Assembly: GCA_963844405.1 (NCBI GenBank) | Contig: CAWJNZ010000012.1 | Location: 62,001 to 126,000 of the forward strand | DNA from: DASSUW01 sp963844405 | GTDB lineage: Bacteria; Actinomycetota; Thermoleophilia; Solirubrobacterales; Solirubrobacteraceae | Direction of reading: 5' to 3' | Length of the DNA stretch: 64,000 nt | In this document: one piece after another, positions 43,243 to 50,735 of the stretch | Layout: each line of letters begins with the position of its first letter | How positions within the stretch are numbered: the first letter of the stretch is position 1 | Made by a program: the position numbers and the translations under genes | The notes under the pieces: generated by a model | What the model was told of the DNA's origin: nothing | The model's database searches: none | Seen by the model: the letters and a program-made list of their open reading frames with translations, nothing else

Positions 43243-43974
43243 CGCCTCAGCGCCGGTGGCGGACGCCACCTCGTCCGCGGCGTCGCGCAAATGGGCGACG
43301 CTGCGGTGCAGAACCCGGGAGACGTGCATCTGCGAGACGCCGACACGGCGCGCGATCTCGTCCTGCGTGAGGTCCTCGCGGAACCGGAGGAGCACGATCT
43401 CGGCATCCCGGGCGCTGAGTGTGGCGAGCAGCGGGGCAAGGACCGCACGGTCCTCGGCTCGCTCGTAACCGCCGTCGACGGCGCCGGGCACGGCGTATGT
43501 CTCCGTGTCACCGAGTCCGGGCGGGCCGGCGAGTGGAACCGCCGCGCGCGCGACGTTCAGCTCGAGCGCCTGGAGGATCGTCTCGGCGTCGGTCTGCAAC
43601 CGATCGGCGAGCTCATGCACCGTCGGCTGGCGACCGAGCGACGACGTGAGCTCGTCGCGCACGCGCTCGATCTGCCCGCCCAGCTCCTGGAGCCGGCGCG
43701 GTACGTGCAGCGCCCATGTCCGGTCGCGGAAGTGCCGGCGCAGCTCGCCGAGGATCGTCGGCACCGCAAAGCTGCTGAATGCGGCGCCGCGCTCCGGCTC
43801 GTAGCGATCGATCGCATTCAACAGCCCGATGCTCGCCACCTGCTCGAGGTCGTCGAGGGGTTCGCCGGATCCCCGGTAACGTGCGGCGAGGCTGCGGGCA
43901 AGCGGCAGGAAGCGTCGGAACAGATGCTCGCGCTGCTCGGCACTGCCGTGCGCCCGGAGCCGCGTGAAGAGCAT
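43231..43974 (-). CDS. SigB/SigF-family (group 3) RNA polymerase sigma factor
   Basis: A 247-residue sigma factor with regions 2, 3 and 4. Region 2 reads FLPLARSLAARYRGSGEPLD, DLEQVASIGLLNAIDRYEPE and FSSFAVPTILGELRRHFRDR; region 3 includes SLGRQPTVHELADRLQTDAE; region 4 ends with the helix-turn-helix LTQDEIARRVGVSQMHVSRV. This is the general stress/SigF class, normally controlled by anti-sigma and anti-anti-sigma partners. ATG 43974 is preferred because GAGGAG lies directly upstream; a GTG at 44004 is possible. Two candidate promoters of the matching type flank it at 42087 and 47922. Confidence 0.9.
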   Translation of the reverse strand: MLFTRLRAHGSAEQREHLFRRFLPLARSLAARYRGSGEPLDDLEQVASIGLLNAIDRYEPERGAAFSSFAVPTILGELRRHFRDRTWALHVPRRLQELGGQIERVRDELTSSLGRQPTVHELADRLQTDAETILQALELNVARAAVPLAGPPGLGDTETYAVPGAVDGGYERAEDRAVLAPLLATLSARDAEIVLLRFREDLTQDEIARRVGVSQMHVSRVLHRSVAHLRDAADEVASATGAEASTG

Positions 43975-44035
43975 TCGCTCCTCGTACTTGATGTTCGGGT
44001 CCACGCCGCTCCGGACGGCGCAGCGGGCCCAGGAG

Positions 44036-44848
44036 TTACATCGCTTGCGGCCCGGTCGTCTCGATGACGACGATCCGCTCGACCAGGACGCTGTTGGGGA
44101 TGCGAATCGTCTCGTCTCCAGCCTTGAGCGTCGTGGCGGCTCCATCGATGCGGACGATCTCGCCTCGCATGTCACCGACGCGGATCGTCTGACCGATCTC
44201 GAAATCCGCTCGCGCGTAGCGTCCGCTGGTGAGCGACCGCGCGATCTCGCGGGCGCCCAGTCCGAACGCGAGCGCGAGCGTGATGGCGATGGCTCCGAGC
44301 AGGACGATGGCGATCGCCGTGAGCGGCGTCACGGCGACGCCGGCCTGCGCGGCGGCGCACAGCCCGAACACGACGATGATCAGCACTTGGACCACAGGGC
44401 CCAGGGCGACCGGGAAGTCGAGCTGTGCGGACGTGCGCTCGATCCACGCGCGCGCGAAGGCGCCCAGCACGACGCCGAACAGGATGAGCGCCAACGCCGC
44501 CAGGAGCCGGGGGATGAACAGGATGCCTTCGTTGAGCGAGTCGCTCACGAACTCGAGCCCGAGCAGCGTCAGCGCGGCGAACGACACCACGATGACGATC
44601 GTCAGCCGGACCGCCGTGCCGACGAGAGCCGCGAGCGAGTCGCCCAGCCCTGCCTGCGCGAGCAGCTCGCCGGCTCCCGAGCGGGCGGCGAAGCGATCGA
44701 GGCCCACGCGGACCAGCACGCGGCGTGTCAGGCGTCCGATGACGATCGCCGCCAGGAGACCGAGGATGAGGAGCAGGAGCGCCCCGGCCAACCGCGGGAG
44801 GAACTGACCGAGCTGGTCGCCCGCCTGCTCGATGACGGTGGCGATCAT
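44036..44848 (-). CDS. MscS-family mechanosensitive channel
   Basis: A 270-residue channel with five or so helices. The pore-lining and beta domain are recognisable: LTAIAIVLLGAIAITLALAF, GLGAREIARSL, then GQTIRVGDMRGEIVRIDGA and TIRIPNSVLVERIVVIE. It would open under membrane tension to release solutes on osmotic downshock. The C-terminal domain is short, ending soon after the beta domain. Start overlaps the small membrane-protein stop (ATGA), placing it in an operon with the ECF factor at 45081. Confidence 0.87.
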   Translation of the reverse strand: MIATVIEQAGDQLGQFLPRLAGALLLLILGLLAAIVIGRLTRRVLVRVGLDRFAARSGAGELLAQAGLGDSLAALVGTAVRLTIVIVVSFAALTLLGLEFVSDSLNEGILFIPRLLAALALILFGVVLGAFARAWIERTSAQLDFPVALGPVVQVLIIVVFGLCAAAQAGVAVTPLTAIAIVLLGAIAITLALAFGLGAREIARSLTSGRYARADFEIGQTIRVGDMRGEIVRIDGAATTLKAGDETIRIPNSVLVERIVVIETTGPQAM

Positions 44849-45084
44849 CGGCGCCGCTCCCCAGAGCTGCCGCGGGCCGCGGCGGCGACTGCGGTGGCGA
44901 TCGCCGCGACGAGGCCCCCGAGCGCGCGCAAAGGCCCGGCGATCGCCCGCTGCGCGCGCGCCCGCGCGATGAGATCTGCGTTGAAGTGCGAGCTGATCGT
45001 CGGCGCCCGGGTCCCGACGAGGCGTATCAGCTCGATCGCGCGAGACTCGGCCGGCCCGGGCGGAGGTTCATGCGCGTCGCTCAT
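44845..45084 (-). CDS. Small membrane protein, possible anti-sigma partner
   Basis: A 79-residue protein with a soluble N-terminal half (SRAIELIRLVGTRAPTISSH) and one probable C-terminal membrane helix (ALGGLVAAIATAVAAAA) followed by a basic tail. It overlaps the ECF sigma stop by four bases and the MscS start by four bases, exactly where an anti-sigma factor would be, but it lacks a zinc-finger signature. Role as membrane anti-sigma factor is inferred from position only. Confidence 0.6.
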   Translation of the reverse strand: MSDAHEPPPGPAESRAIELIRLVGTRAPTISSHFNADLIARARAQRAIAGPLRALGGLVAAIATAVAAAARGSSGERRR

Positions 45085-45677
45085 TGCGGCAGCTCCCAGT
45101 CGTAGGTGTTTGCGCGGAGCATCTCGACGAACTCGCCCCGCGCGCGGTGCAGCCTGGCCTTGACGCTGCCGAGCGGCGTGTCGGTGATGTCCGCGATCTC
45201 CTCGTAGCTCAGGCCCTCGGCGTCGCGCAGCACGAGGACGACGCGGTGCTGCGGGTTGAGTCCGCGCAACTTGCGTTCGAGGCGTTCGATCCGCTCGCGG
45301 ACCTCGAGGCGATCGGCCGGCGGTCGCGCGCTGCTGGGCTCGCCGGTGTCGAGCGCCTCCGGGTCCACCGGCTCGGCGCGCCGTCGCCTCACGTGATCGA
45401 GCGCGGCGTTGTGAGTGATGCGCAACAGCCACGACCGGAACGGCGCGTCGCCGCGGAAGTGGTCGAGGCGGTGGAACGCGCGCAGGAAGGCGTCTTGACT
45501 GACGTCCTCGGCCTCGCCTGAGCCGACGATCCGCGCAGCAACACGGATGACCACTGGTCTGTGGCGATCGACGAGGCGCTCGAAGGCGCTCAGGTCGCCG
45601 CCCCTCGCTCGCTGCACGAGCCCGGCGTCGTCAAGCGCCTCTTCCTCGGGAGCGAGATCTTGGCTCATGACGCCCAT
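45081..45677 (-). CDS. ECF-type RNA polymerase sigma factor
   Basis: A 198-residue ECF factor, first gene of an operon with a small membrane protein and an MscS channel. Region 2: EAEDVSQDAFLRAFHRLDHF and FRSWLLRITHNAALDHVRRR; region 4: LNPQHRVVLVLRDAEGLSYE and EIADITDTPLGSVKARLHRA. ATG 45677 has GGAGGG and is preferred over the TTG at 45689. A TGTAACCC word lies about 20 bases upstream, similar to the word at other ECF loci. The link to mechanosensitive channels suggests envelope or osmotic stress signalling. Confidence 0.88.
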   Translation of the reverse strand: MGVMSQDLAPEEEALDDAGLVQRARGGDLSAFERLVDRHRPVVIRVAARIVGSGEAEDVSQDAFLRAFHRLDHFRGDAPFRSWLLRITHNAALDHVRRRRAEPVDPEALDTGEPSSARPPADRLEVRERIERLERKLRGLNPQHRVVLVLRDAEGLSYEEIADITDTPLGSVKARLHRARGEFVEMLRANTYDWELPQ

Positions 45678-45696
45678 GACGCCCTCCAAGGGCTGC

Positions 45697-45704
45697 GGGT
45701 TACA
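45697..45704 (-). promoter_or_regulatory. TGTAACCC word upstream of the ECF sigma operon
   Basis: On the minus strand TGTAACCC lies 20 bases before ATG 45677. It is a one-base variant of TGTAACGC at 1726 and 5943. The position is too close for a -35 of a leadered message, so it may be an operator or a promoter for a short leader. Confidence 0.3.
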
Positions 45705-45814
45705 CGGATTCGCCGGGCCGCCCGGTTTGGAGATCGGTGCAGGTTGGAAGTCCCTCGCCGACTGGACGGGCCCGTTCGATCACATCCAGTTCCCAGCTTC
45801 AAGGAGTGATCCTC

Positions 45815-46576
45815 ATGCAGTTCATCGGCGCTGTCGAGATCAGCGACTCGCTGCAGCGCGGCCTGGACGAGTCCATCGCGTTCCTGCCGCGGCTGATCGG
45901 CTTTCTGATCATCCTGCTCATCGGCTGGCTGATCGCGCGCCTGGTCAAGGCGCTGGTCGTCAAGGCGTTGCAGAGTGTGGGCATCGATCGGGCGCTCAGC
46001 GGCGGGTCTGCCGGCCCGTACGTCGCTCGTGTGATGCCGAACGCCCGCCCCAGCGAGCTCATCGGCACGCTCGCGTTCTGGTTCCTGTTCCTTGGCGCGA
46101 TCGCCATCGCCGTCTCGCAGCTCGGCATCGACGCCCTGGACAACTTCGTGCAGTCGATCGCGGCGTATCTCCCGAACGTGGTGGTCGCCATCCTCATCTT
46201 CGTCGTGGCCGGAGCGCTCGCCGCCGCAGTCAGCGGTCTCGTCTCGCGCACGCTGGGCGACACGGCGACAGGCAGGATCGCCGGCGCCGCGGCGCCGGTG
46301 CTCATCATGGGCATAGCGACGTTCATGATCCTCGACGAGCTCAACATCGCTCCCACGATCGTCGAGGTGACGTACATCGCCCTGCTCGGTTCGGTCGCGC
46401 TGGGTATGGCGATCGCCTTCGGGCTGGGCGGCCGCGACGTGGCAGCGCGACTGCTCGACGACGCCTACCAGCAGGGTCGCGAGCGGCGGGCCGAGATCCG
46501 TGAGCGGCGTGCCCCGGCGACGACGACCGCGGGCGGACGCGACCGGACCGCGGCACCGCCGGCGGCGAGAGCCTGA
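45815..46576 (+). CDS. Mechanosensitive-channel-related 'conserved TM helix' protein (CmpX-like)
   Basis: A 253-residue membrane protein with five helices. It contains two copies of the conserved TM-helix repeat seen in MscS relatives: LIGFLIILLIGWLIARLVKA near residue 30 and YLPNVVVAILIFVVAGALAA near residue 118, and ends with GMAIAFGLGGRDVAARLLDD, but it lacks the MscS beta domain. Such proteins modulate membrane tension responses. ATG 45815 follows AAGGAG. It diverges from the ECF operon, and a degenerate GTTT-N17-GGAAG element lies upstream at 45725-45750. Confidence 0.82.
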   Translation: MQFIGAVEISDSLQRGLDESIAFLPRLIGFLIILLIGWLIARLVKALVVKALQSVGIDRALSGGSAGPYVARVMPNARPSELIGTLAFWFLFLGAIAIAVSQLGIDALDNFVQSIAAYLPNVVVAILIFVVAGALAAAVSGLVSRTLGDTATGRIAGAAAPVLIMGIATFMILDELNIAPTIVEVTYIALLGSVALGMAIAFGLGGRDVAARLLDDAYQQGRERRAEIRERRAPATTTAGGRDRTAAPPAARA

Positions 46577-46590
46577 CGATCCGGCCAACA

Positions 46591-46622
46591 CGTCGGGCGC
46601 CCGGTGGTCCGGGCGCCCGACG
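46591..46622. terminator. Perfect 14-bp bidirectional hairpin
   Basis: Arms 46591-46604 and 46609-46622 are exact reverse complements around a TGGT loop. It lies between convergent genes ending at 46576 and 46650 and can terminate both. Confidence 0.8.
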
Positions 46623-46649
46623 ACTCGCCGGCTCATCGAGGACTGCGGC

Positions 46650-46841
46650 TCACCGGCCCGCGCGCTTCTTGACGCCGCCGCGGGTGGACTTTCCGCGGCC
46701 ACGAGCGCGAGCGGCCTTGCCTTTGGCCGCGGTCGAACGCTTTCCGGTGAGCTTCGAGAACGCTTCCAACGCGCGACCAGCCACACGCTCGAGCATCCCT
46801 TCGGCCTTGTCGCGTCGATGCGACTTCCTGCGAATCGGCAT
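46650..46841 (-). CDS. Small basic protein (63 aa)
   Basis: A 63-residue, strongly basic protein with an amphipathic middle (AEGMLERVAGRALEAFSKLT) and a Lys/Arg/Ala/Gly-rich tail (GKAARARGRGKSTRGGVKKR). No family recognised; the tail suggests nucleic-acid or acidic-partner binding, which is notable beside several highly acidic proteins in this island. It follows the YihY gene by five bases and is probably co-transcribed. Confidence 0.6.
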   Translation of the reverse strand: MPIRRKSHRRDKAEGMLERVAGRALEAFSKLTGKRSTAAKGKAARARGRGKSTRGGVKKRAGR

Positions 46842-46846
46842 GGCCG

Positions 46847-47788
46847 TCACGCCTCCGCGGGCTCGCGCTCTCGCATGCGCAGCCTGCTGTCCGCGCCGCG
46901 TACGCCCGTGTGGAGCTGACGCGCTCTCTCCGTCTCGGCGTTGAGCTCGGCGCCGAAGAGCACGGCCATGTTGGTGAGCCACAGCCAGAGGAGGAACACG
47001 ACCATGCCGCCGAGCGCGCCGTAGGTCTTGTCGTACGAGCCGAAGTTCGCGACGTAGAGGGCGAAGACGGCCGAGGCGACGACCCACACGAGCAGGGCCA
47101 TGATCGCGCCCAGCGTGACCCACCGGACGCCGTTGACGCGCGCGTTCGGAGCCGTGTAGTAGAGGACCCCGAAGATGAGCAGGACGAGCACGATCATCGC
47201 GGGCCACTTGGCGAGCCCCCACGCCGTCAACGCCGTGTCGCCGACGCCCAACGCGGAGCCGAGCGCGCCGACGATCGGTCCGCTGAGGACGAGCGCGAGC
47301 GCGACGAAGGCGACGAGCATGATCAGCACGAGCGTGACCGCGAGCTGCAGCGGCTTGAGCTTCCAGAACGGCCGCCCCTCACGTACCTCGTAGATCGTGT
47401 TGCACGCGTCGCCGAAGGCGCTCACGTACCCCGACGCCGACCAAAGGGCGGCGATCACGCCGACCACGAACAGGATGCCCGCCGCGCCGCGGTTGGACGT
47501 GATCGACTCGATCGGTCCTTGGAAGGTCGCGGCCGCCGTCGACGGGCCCAGCTGTCCAGCCGTGTCCGTCAGCACCCGCGTCACGCGCTCGGGATCGGCG
47601 AACAGCCCGATGAGCGACACCATCACGATCAAGGCCGGGAAGATCGACAGCACCGCGTAGTACGTCAGCGCCGCCGCCCAATGCTGGAGCTTGTCCTCCC
47701 GGAACTCCGCGACGGTGCGCTTGAGCGTTTGGCTCCACGAGTCTCGCGGCAGAGCCATAGGACTTCGCAACTGACCGCTTGCGCTCAT
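46847..47788 (-). CDS. YihY/BrkB-family inner-membrane protein
   Basis: A 313-residue protein with six helices and the family motifs HWAAALTYYAVLSIFPALIV near residue 40, ALWSASGYVSAFGDACNTIY near 115, APNARVNGVRWVTLGA near 215 and GMVVFLLWLWLTNMAVLFGA near 270. The family (formerly mis-called ribonuclease BN) has no firmly established function. ATG 47788 follows AAGGAGT. It diverges from the SRPBCC gene. Confidence 0.87.
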   Translation of the reverse strand: MSASGQLRSPMALPRDSWSQTLKRTVAEFREDKLQHWAAALTYYAVLSIFPALIVMVSLIGLFADPERVTRVLTDTAGQLGPSTAAATFQGPIESITSNRGAAGILFVVGVIAALWSASGYVSAFGDACNTIYEVREGRPFWKLKPLQLAVTLVLIMLVAFVALALVLSGPIVGALGSALGVGDTALTAWGLAKWPAMIVLVLLIFGVLYYTAPNARVNGVRWVTLGAIMALLVWVVASAVFALYVANFGSYDKTYGALGGMVVFLLWLWLTNMAVLFGAELNAETERARQLHTGVRGADSRLRMREREPAEA

Positions 47789-47921
47789 TGCCAGCACTCC
47801 TTACATGGGGTTGCGAGGGTCCTTCCCCAACCGTGAGGAACGGAACCAGCGCAGCGTCGGTCACTTTTTCTGGGTCCTGGAGCGCCGCAAACTGCACGGC
47901 GCCGACCAGGCCGCTCGTGCG

Positions 47922-47948
47922 GTTTCGGGAGGCGACAGCGTTGGGTAG
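47922..47948 (+). promoter_or_regulatory. Candidate SigB/SigF-type promoter of the gas-vesicle operon (GTTT-N17-GGGTAG)
   Basis: GTTT at 47922-47925 and GGGTAG at 47943-47948, 17 bases apart, matching the element at 42087 exactly in spacing and hexamers. It lies 42 bases before the first ATG of a long plus-strand run of genes extending to gvpK. Confidence 0.6.
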
Positions 47949-47989
47949 CGACAGCTAACAAGAACACGAATTTGGGGAAGGGAGACAAG

Positions 47990-49180
47990 ATGGCTCGTGA
48001 TGTAACCGAGACTGTCCGCGACGCACTAGGAAGCGCGGTGCGGGAGGCCATCAAGAACGCTGGCCAGGCAGCTCCGACGAAGAGCAAGTCGGGGCCCCTC
48101 TCCGGCGCGAAGGGCATCGCTGCAGGCATGGGCCTCGCAGCCGCTGCTCCGTACATGGCCAAGAAGGGCTTCGACGCCGTGCGCGGCAACGGCAAGCCGA
48201 TCGGCGGCCCGACGAAGCTGGCGAGCAACGCTGCGTCGAAGGCCGGCGACAGCGTCGGCGCGAAGCTGAAGGAGACCGTGAGCGAGAAGGTCGACGAGGC
48301 GGGCGGGGCGGGCGGCCTGGTCAAGGAGGCAGCGGGAGGCCTGCTGCCCGGCTTCGGCGGCGACAGCGGCGGCGGTGGCAAGGGCGGCGCGCCCGGCGTC
48401 GGCAAGGGCCGGCGCATGCCGGTGCAGCAGTCCGTCGACGTCGCGGTGCCGATCGAGACGGCCTACAACCAGTGGACGCAGTTCGAGGACTGGCCGAACT
48501 TCATGCATCGCGTCACTCGCGTCACGCAGGAGGACGACTGCACGGTCAGCTTCGCCACGAAGATCTGGGGCAAGACCAAGGAGTTCAGCGCCAAGATCGA
48601 GACCCAGCGTCCCGACGAGCGGATCAAGTGGCGCGTCTCGCAGGGGATCACGCACACCGGTGTCGTGACCTTCCACGAGCTGGCGCCGCGCCTGACCCGC
48701 ATCGAGCTGACGATGGACGTCGACCCTGGATCGCTGATCGAGAAGGCGGCCCGCGGCATGCGCCACGTCAAGCGCGCCGCACGGGCGGACCTCCATCGCT
48801 TCAAGGCGTTCATCGAGATGCAGGAGATGGAGACGGGCGCCTGGCGCGGTGTCATCGAAGACGGTGACCTGGTCGAGCCGCACGACGAGTCGTACGACGA
48901 GGAGCGCGACTACTCGGACATCGAGGACATCGTGGAGCAGGACGAGGACGAGAAGTCGGAAGAGGACGAGAAGTCGGAAGAGGACGAGGACCAGCAGCAC
49001 GAGAACGGCAACGGCGGCGGCCGCGAGCGCACCGACCGCTTCAAGCGGCAGGCCGAGCGCACGCGCGGCGGCCGGGAGCGAGCGGCGAGCGGCGGCTCGA
49101 GCTCGTCGCGCCGCTCGTCGTCCGGCAGCAAGCCTCGGTCCGGCAGCTCGCGGAGCCGCCAGTCGAGCAGCCGCAGCTGA
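47990..49180 (+). CDS. SRPBCC-domain protein at the head of the gas-vesicle operon
   Basis: A 396-residue protein. Residues 1-140 include a small hydrophobic patch (GIAAGMGLAAAAPYMAKKGF) and a Gly-rich linker; residues about 145-290 are a SRPBCC (cyclase/dehydrase-like) domain starting QQSVDVAVPIETAYNQWTQF and EDWPNFMHRVTRV. The C-terminus is acidic (EQDEDEKSEEDEKSEEDED), then Arg/Ser-rich. SRPBCC proteins bind hydrophobic ligands; similar genes occur in actinobacterial gas-vesicle clusters, where their role is unclear. ATG 47990 with GGGAG upstream. A SigB-type promoter candidate precedes it. Confidence 0.82.
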   Translation: MARDVTETVRDALGSAVREAIKNAGQAAPTKSKSGPLSGAKGIAAGMGLAAAAPYMAKKGFDAVRGNGKPIGGPTKLASNAASKAGDSVGAKLKETVSEKVDEAGGAGGLVKEAAGGLLPGFGGDSGGGGKGGAPGVGKGRRMPVQQSVDVAVPIETAYNQWTQFEDWPNFMHRVTRVTQEDDCTVSFATKIWGKTKEFSAKIETQRPDERIKWRVSQGITHTGVVTFHELAPRLTRIELTMDVDPGSLIEKAARGMRHVKRAARADLHRFKAFIEMQEMETGAWRGVIEDGDLVEPHDESYDEERDYSDIEDIVEQDEDEKSEEDEKSEEDEDQQHENGNGGGRERTDRFKRQAERTRGGRERAASGGSSSSRRSSSGSKPRSGSSRSRQSSSRS

Positions 49181-49189
49181 TCGTCCTCG

Positions 49190-49324
49190 ATGTCCGGAGT
49201 CTTGAAGAGCGCGTTCGCGAAACGAGTTCAGGGCGACCGGCCTTCGGCGGTGCAAGCGACGCTCGCCGCTCTTGTGGCGGGCGCCGCAGCCGCGGTGGTC
49301 ACGTACCGACTGATGCGAAGTTGA
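49190..49324 (+). CDS. Small single-helix membrane protein (44 aa)
   Basis: A 44-residue frame starting 9 bases after the SRPBCC stop. It has a basic N-terminus (LKSAFAKRVQGDRP) and one membrane helix (VQATLAALVAGAAAAVVTY) with a basic end. Its stop is followed by the GAGGAGG site of the next gene. Spacing and composition support a real small gene in the operon. Confidence 0.6.
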   Translation: MSGVLKSAFAKRVQGDRPSAVQATLAALVAGAAAAVVTYRLMRS

Positions 49325-49336
49325 GAGGAGGCAGAA

Positions 49337-50053
49337 GTGCGCTTGCCCATGAAGAACAAGCCCAACGCTGACGACGTCCGCCGCGTAGCGCTCGCCGCGC
49401 TGGCTACCGCGCTCGAGGACCGCAAGGAAGAGGCGAAGAAGAAGCCCGGTCTCACCGGCGTTCGTGCGGTGGCGACCGGCGCCGTGATCTACACGGCCGG
49501 CCGGGCGGCCTTCACCGGTCGTCGATTCGTGCGAAACCACTTCGGCTCCGATGGCGAGGCCCGCGAGCACGACGACGAGGCCGACGACGAGGAGTACGAG
49601 GAGCCTCGGGCTGAGGAGGAGGACGAGGAGTACGAGGACGAGGAGGACGAGGAGCCTCGGGCCGAGGAGGACGAGGAGCCTCAGGCCGAGGAGGAAGAGG
49701 AGTACGAGGACGACGAGGAGTACGAGGAGCCTCGGGCTGAGGAGGAGGACGAGGAGTACGAGGACGAGGAGGACGAGGAGCCTCAGGCCGAGGAGGACGA
49801 GGACGACGAGCCTCGCGCGGAGGAAGAAGAGGACGACGAGCCCCGCGCGGAGGAAGAAGAGGACGACGAGCCCCGCGCGGAGGAAGAAGAGGACGACGAC
49901 TACGAGGAGTCGGAGCCCGAGGAGGAGAAGCCGCGTCGCCGATCGCCGAGCCGCCGTCCGCCGGCCCACGCCAAGCGGGACCCCGATGACGTGCCGGACA
50001 TCGAATTGCCGAGCCGGCCGAGCCGGTCCCGGCGGCCGATCGTCCGCGCGTAG
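49337..50053 (+). CDS. Highly acidic repeat protein in the gas-vesicle operon
   Basis: A 238-residue protein. Residues 1-70 form a basic/helical head (NADDVRRVALAALATALEDR, then a semi-hydrophobic GVRAVATGAVIYTAGRAAF); residues about 75-195 are almost entirely Glu/Asp with Tyr, Pro and Arg (EEYEEPRAEEEDEEYEDEED units); the tail is Arg/Pro-rich. GTG 49337 is chosen because GAGGAGG lies at ideal distance. Such an extreme charge would give an extended chain. No catalytic motif; a scaffold, spacer or vesicle-clustering role is conceivable but unproven. Confidence 0.72.
   Translation: MRLPMKNKPNADDVRRVALAALATALEDRKEEAKKKPGLTGVRAVATGAVIYTAGRAAFTGRRFVRNHFGSDGEAREHDDEADDEEYEEPRAEEEDEEYEDEEDEEPRAEEDEEPQAEEEEEYEDDEEYEEPRAEEEDEEYEDEEDEEPQAEEDEDDEPRAEEEEDDEPRAEEEEDDEPRAEEEEDDDYEESEPEEEKPRRRSPSRRPPAHAKRDPDDVPDIELPSRPSRSRRPIVRA
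49595..49890 (+). repeat. Nested coding repeats: two near-identical ~88-bp blocks at 126-bp period and three 30-bp units
   Basis: Blocks beginning at 49595 and 49721 are nearly identical for about 88 bases (period 126 bp, 42 codons). Three 30-bp units follow at 49801, 49831 and 49861, differing by one base. All encode the acidic domain in frame, so slippage would change protein length without breaking the frame. Confidence 0.75.
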
Positions 50054-50068
50054 CGCAGGACCTTCACG

Positions 50069-50296
50069 ATGGCCCGAGACGACAACGATCGAGACGACGA
50101 CCACGACGAGCTGGAGCGCTACCGGCGGGCCGCCGAGGACGCGCTCCAGCAGCTCGACTGGTGCATCGGATACCTCCACGGGATCCGGAAGACCGAGATC
50201 TCGCGCGCGCTGGCGAGGAACCGTTCGCAGATCCGGACGCAGCTGATGCACAGGGCCGAGCAGCCCGTCCCGGCCCAGGAAACCGACGAGGCATGA
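50069..50296 (+). CDS. Small helical protein of the gas-vesicle operon
   Basis: A 75-residue soluble protein with an acidic start (DDNDRDDDHDELERYRRAAE) and a helical middle (ALQQLDWCIGYLHGIRKTEI). No signal or membrane segment. I do not recognise a named Gvp family. It lies 15 bases after the acidic-repeat gene and 19 before gvpA, so it is operonic and may be an assembly accessory. Confidence 0.65.
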   Translation: MARDDNDRDDDHDELERYRRAAEDALQQLDWCIGYLHGIRKTEISRALARNRSQIRTQLMHRAEQPVPAQETDEA

Positions 50297-50315
50297 CCGG
50301 AAGGAGAACGACGAC

Positions 50316-50735
50316 ATGGCCGTAAGCCAGTCCGGCGGCTACCTGGAGCGTCCGCGCCCAAGCGGGCTCGCCGATGTCATCGACATCATCCTCGACAAGG
50401 GGCTCGTCATCGACGCCTATGTCCGGGTGTCGCTGATCGGCATCGAGATCCTCACCATCGACGCGCGGATCGTCATCGCCAGCGTCGACACGTACCTGCG
50501 GTTCGCGGAGGCGGTCGGAAGGCTCAACCTCGCCGAGAGCGACAACTCTCAGGGGCTGCCGGAGCTCGTCGAGGGCATGACGGAGAGCGGCGCGAAGTCC
50601 AAGACCAAGGGCGCGCTCGAGGGCGTCAAGGACAAGCTCGGCCTCGATGACGATGACGACGACGGCGACCGGCGGGAGAAGAGCCGCGTCCGCAAGCGCC
50701 CGGCGCGCTCGCGGCGCGACGAAGACGATGAGTGA
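50316..50735 (+). CDS. gvpA: Gas vesicle structural protein GvpA, with acidic C-terminal extension
   Basis: A 139-residue protein. Residues 17-70 are the classic GvpA shell core: GLADVIDIILDKGLVIDAYV, RVSLIGIEILTIDARIVIAS, VDTYLRFAEAVG. GvpA polymerises into the hydrophobic ribbed wall of gas vesicles. Unlike the minimal shell protein of about 70 residues, this one has a 65-residue tail with KTKGALEGVKDKLG, a DDDDDDGD stretch and an Arg-rich end, similar in charge pattern to other proteins of this operon. Its stop overlaps the next gene by eight bases. Confidence 0.93.
   Translation: MAVSQSGGYLERPRPSGLADVIDIILDKGLVIDAYVRVSLIGIEILTIDARIVIASVDTYLRFAEAVGRLNLAESDNSQGLPELVEGMTESGAKSKTKGALEGVKDKLGLDDDDDDGDRREKSRVRKRPARSRRDEDDE

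Noticed and set aside
48026..50317. A 763-codon minus-strand frame with long Leu/Val runs resembling membrane helices
   Set aside because: The Leu/Val stretches are the reverse reading of Glu/Asp-rich codons of the acidic proteins and gas-vesicle genes. The plus-strand genes have ribosome sites and recognisable families.
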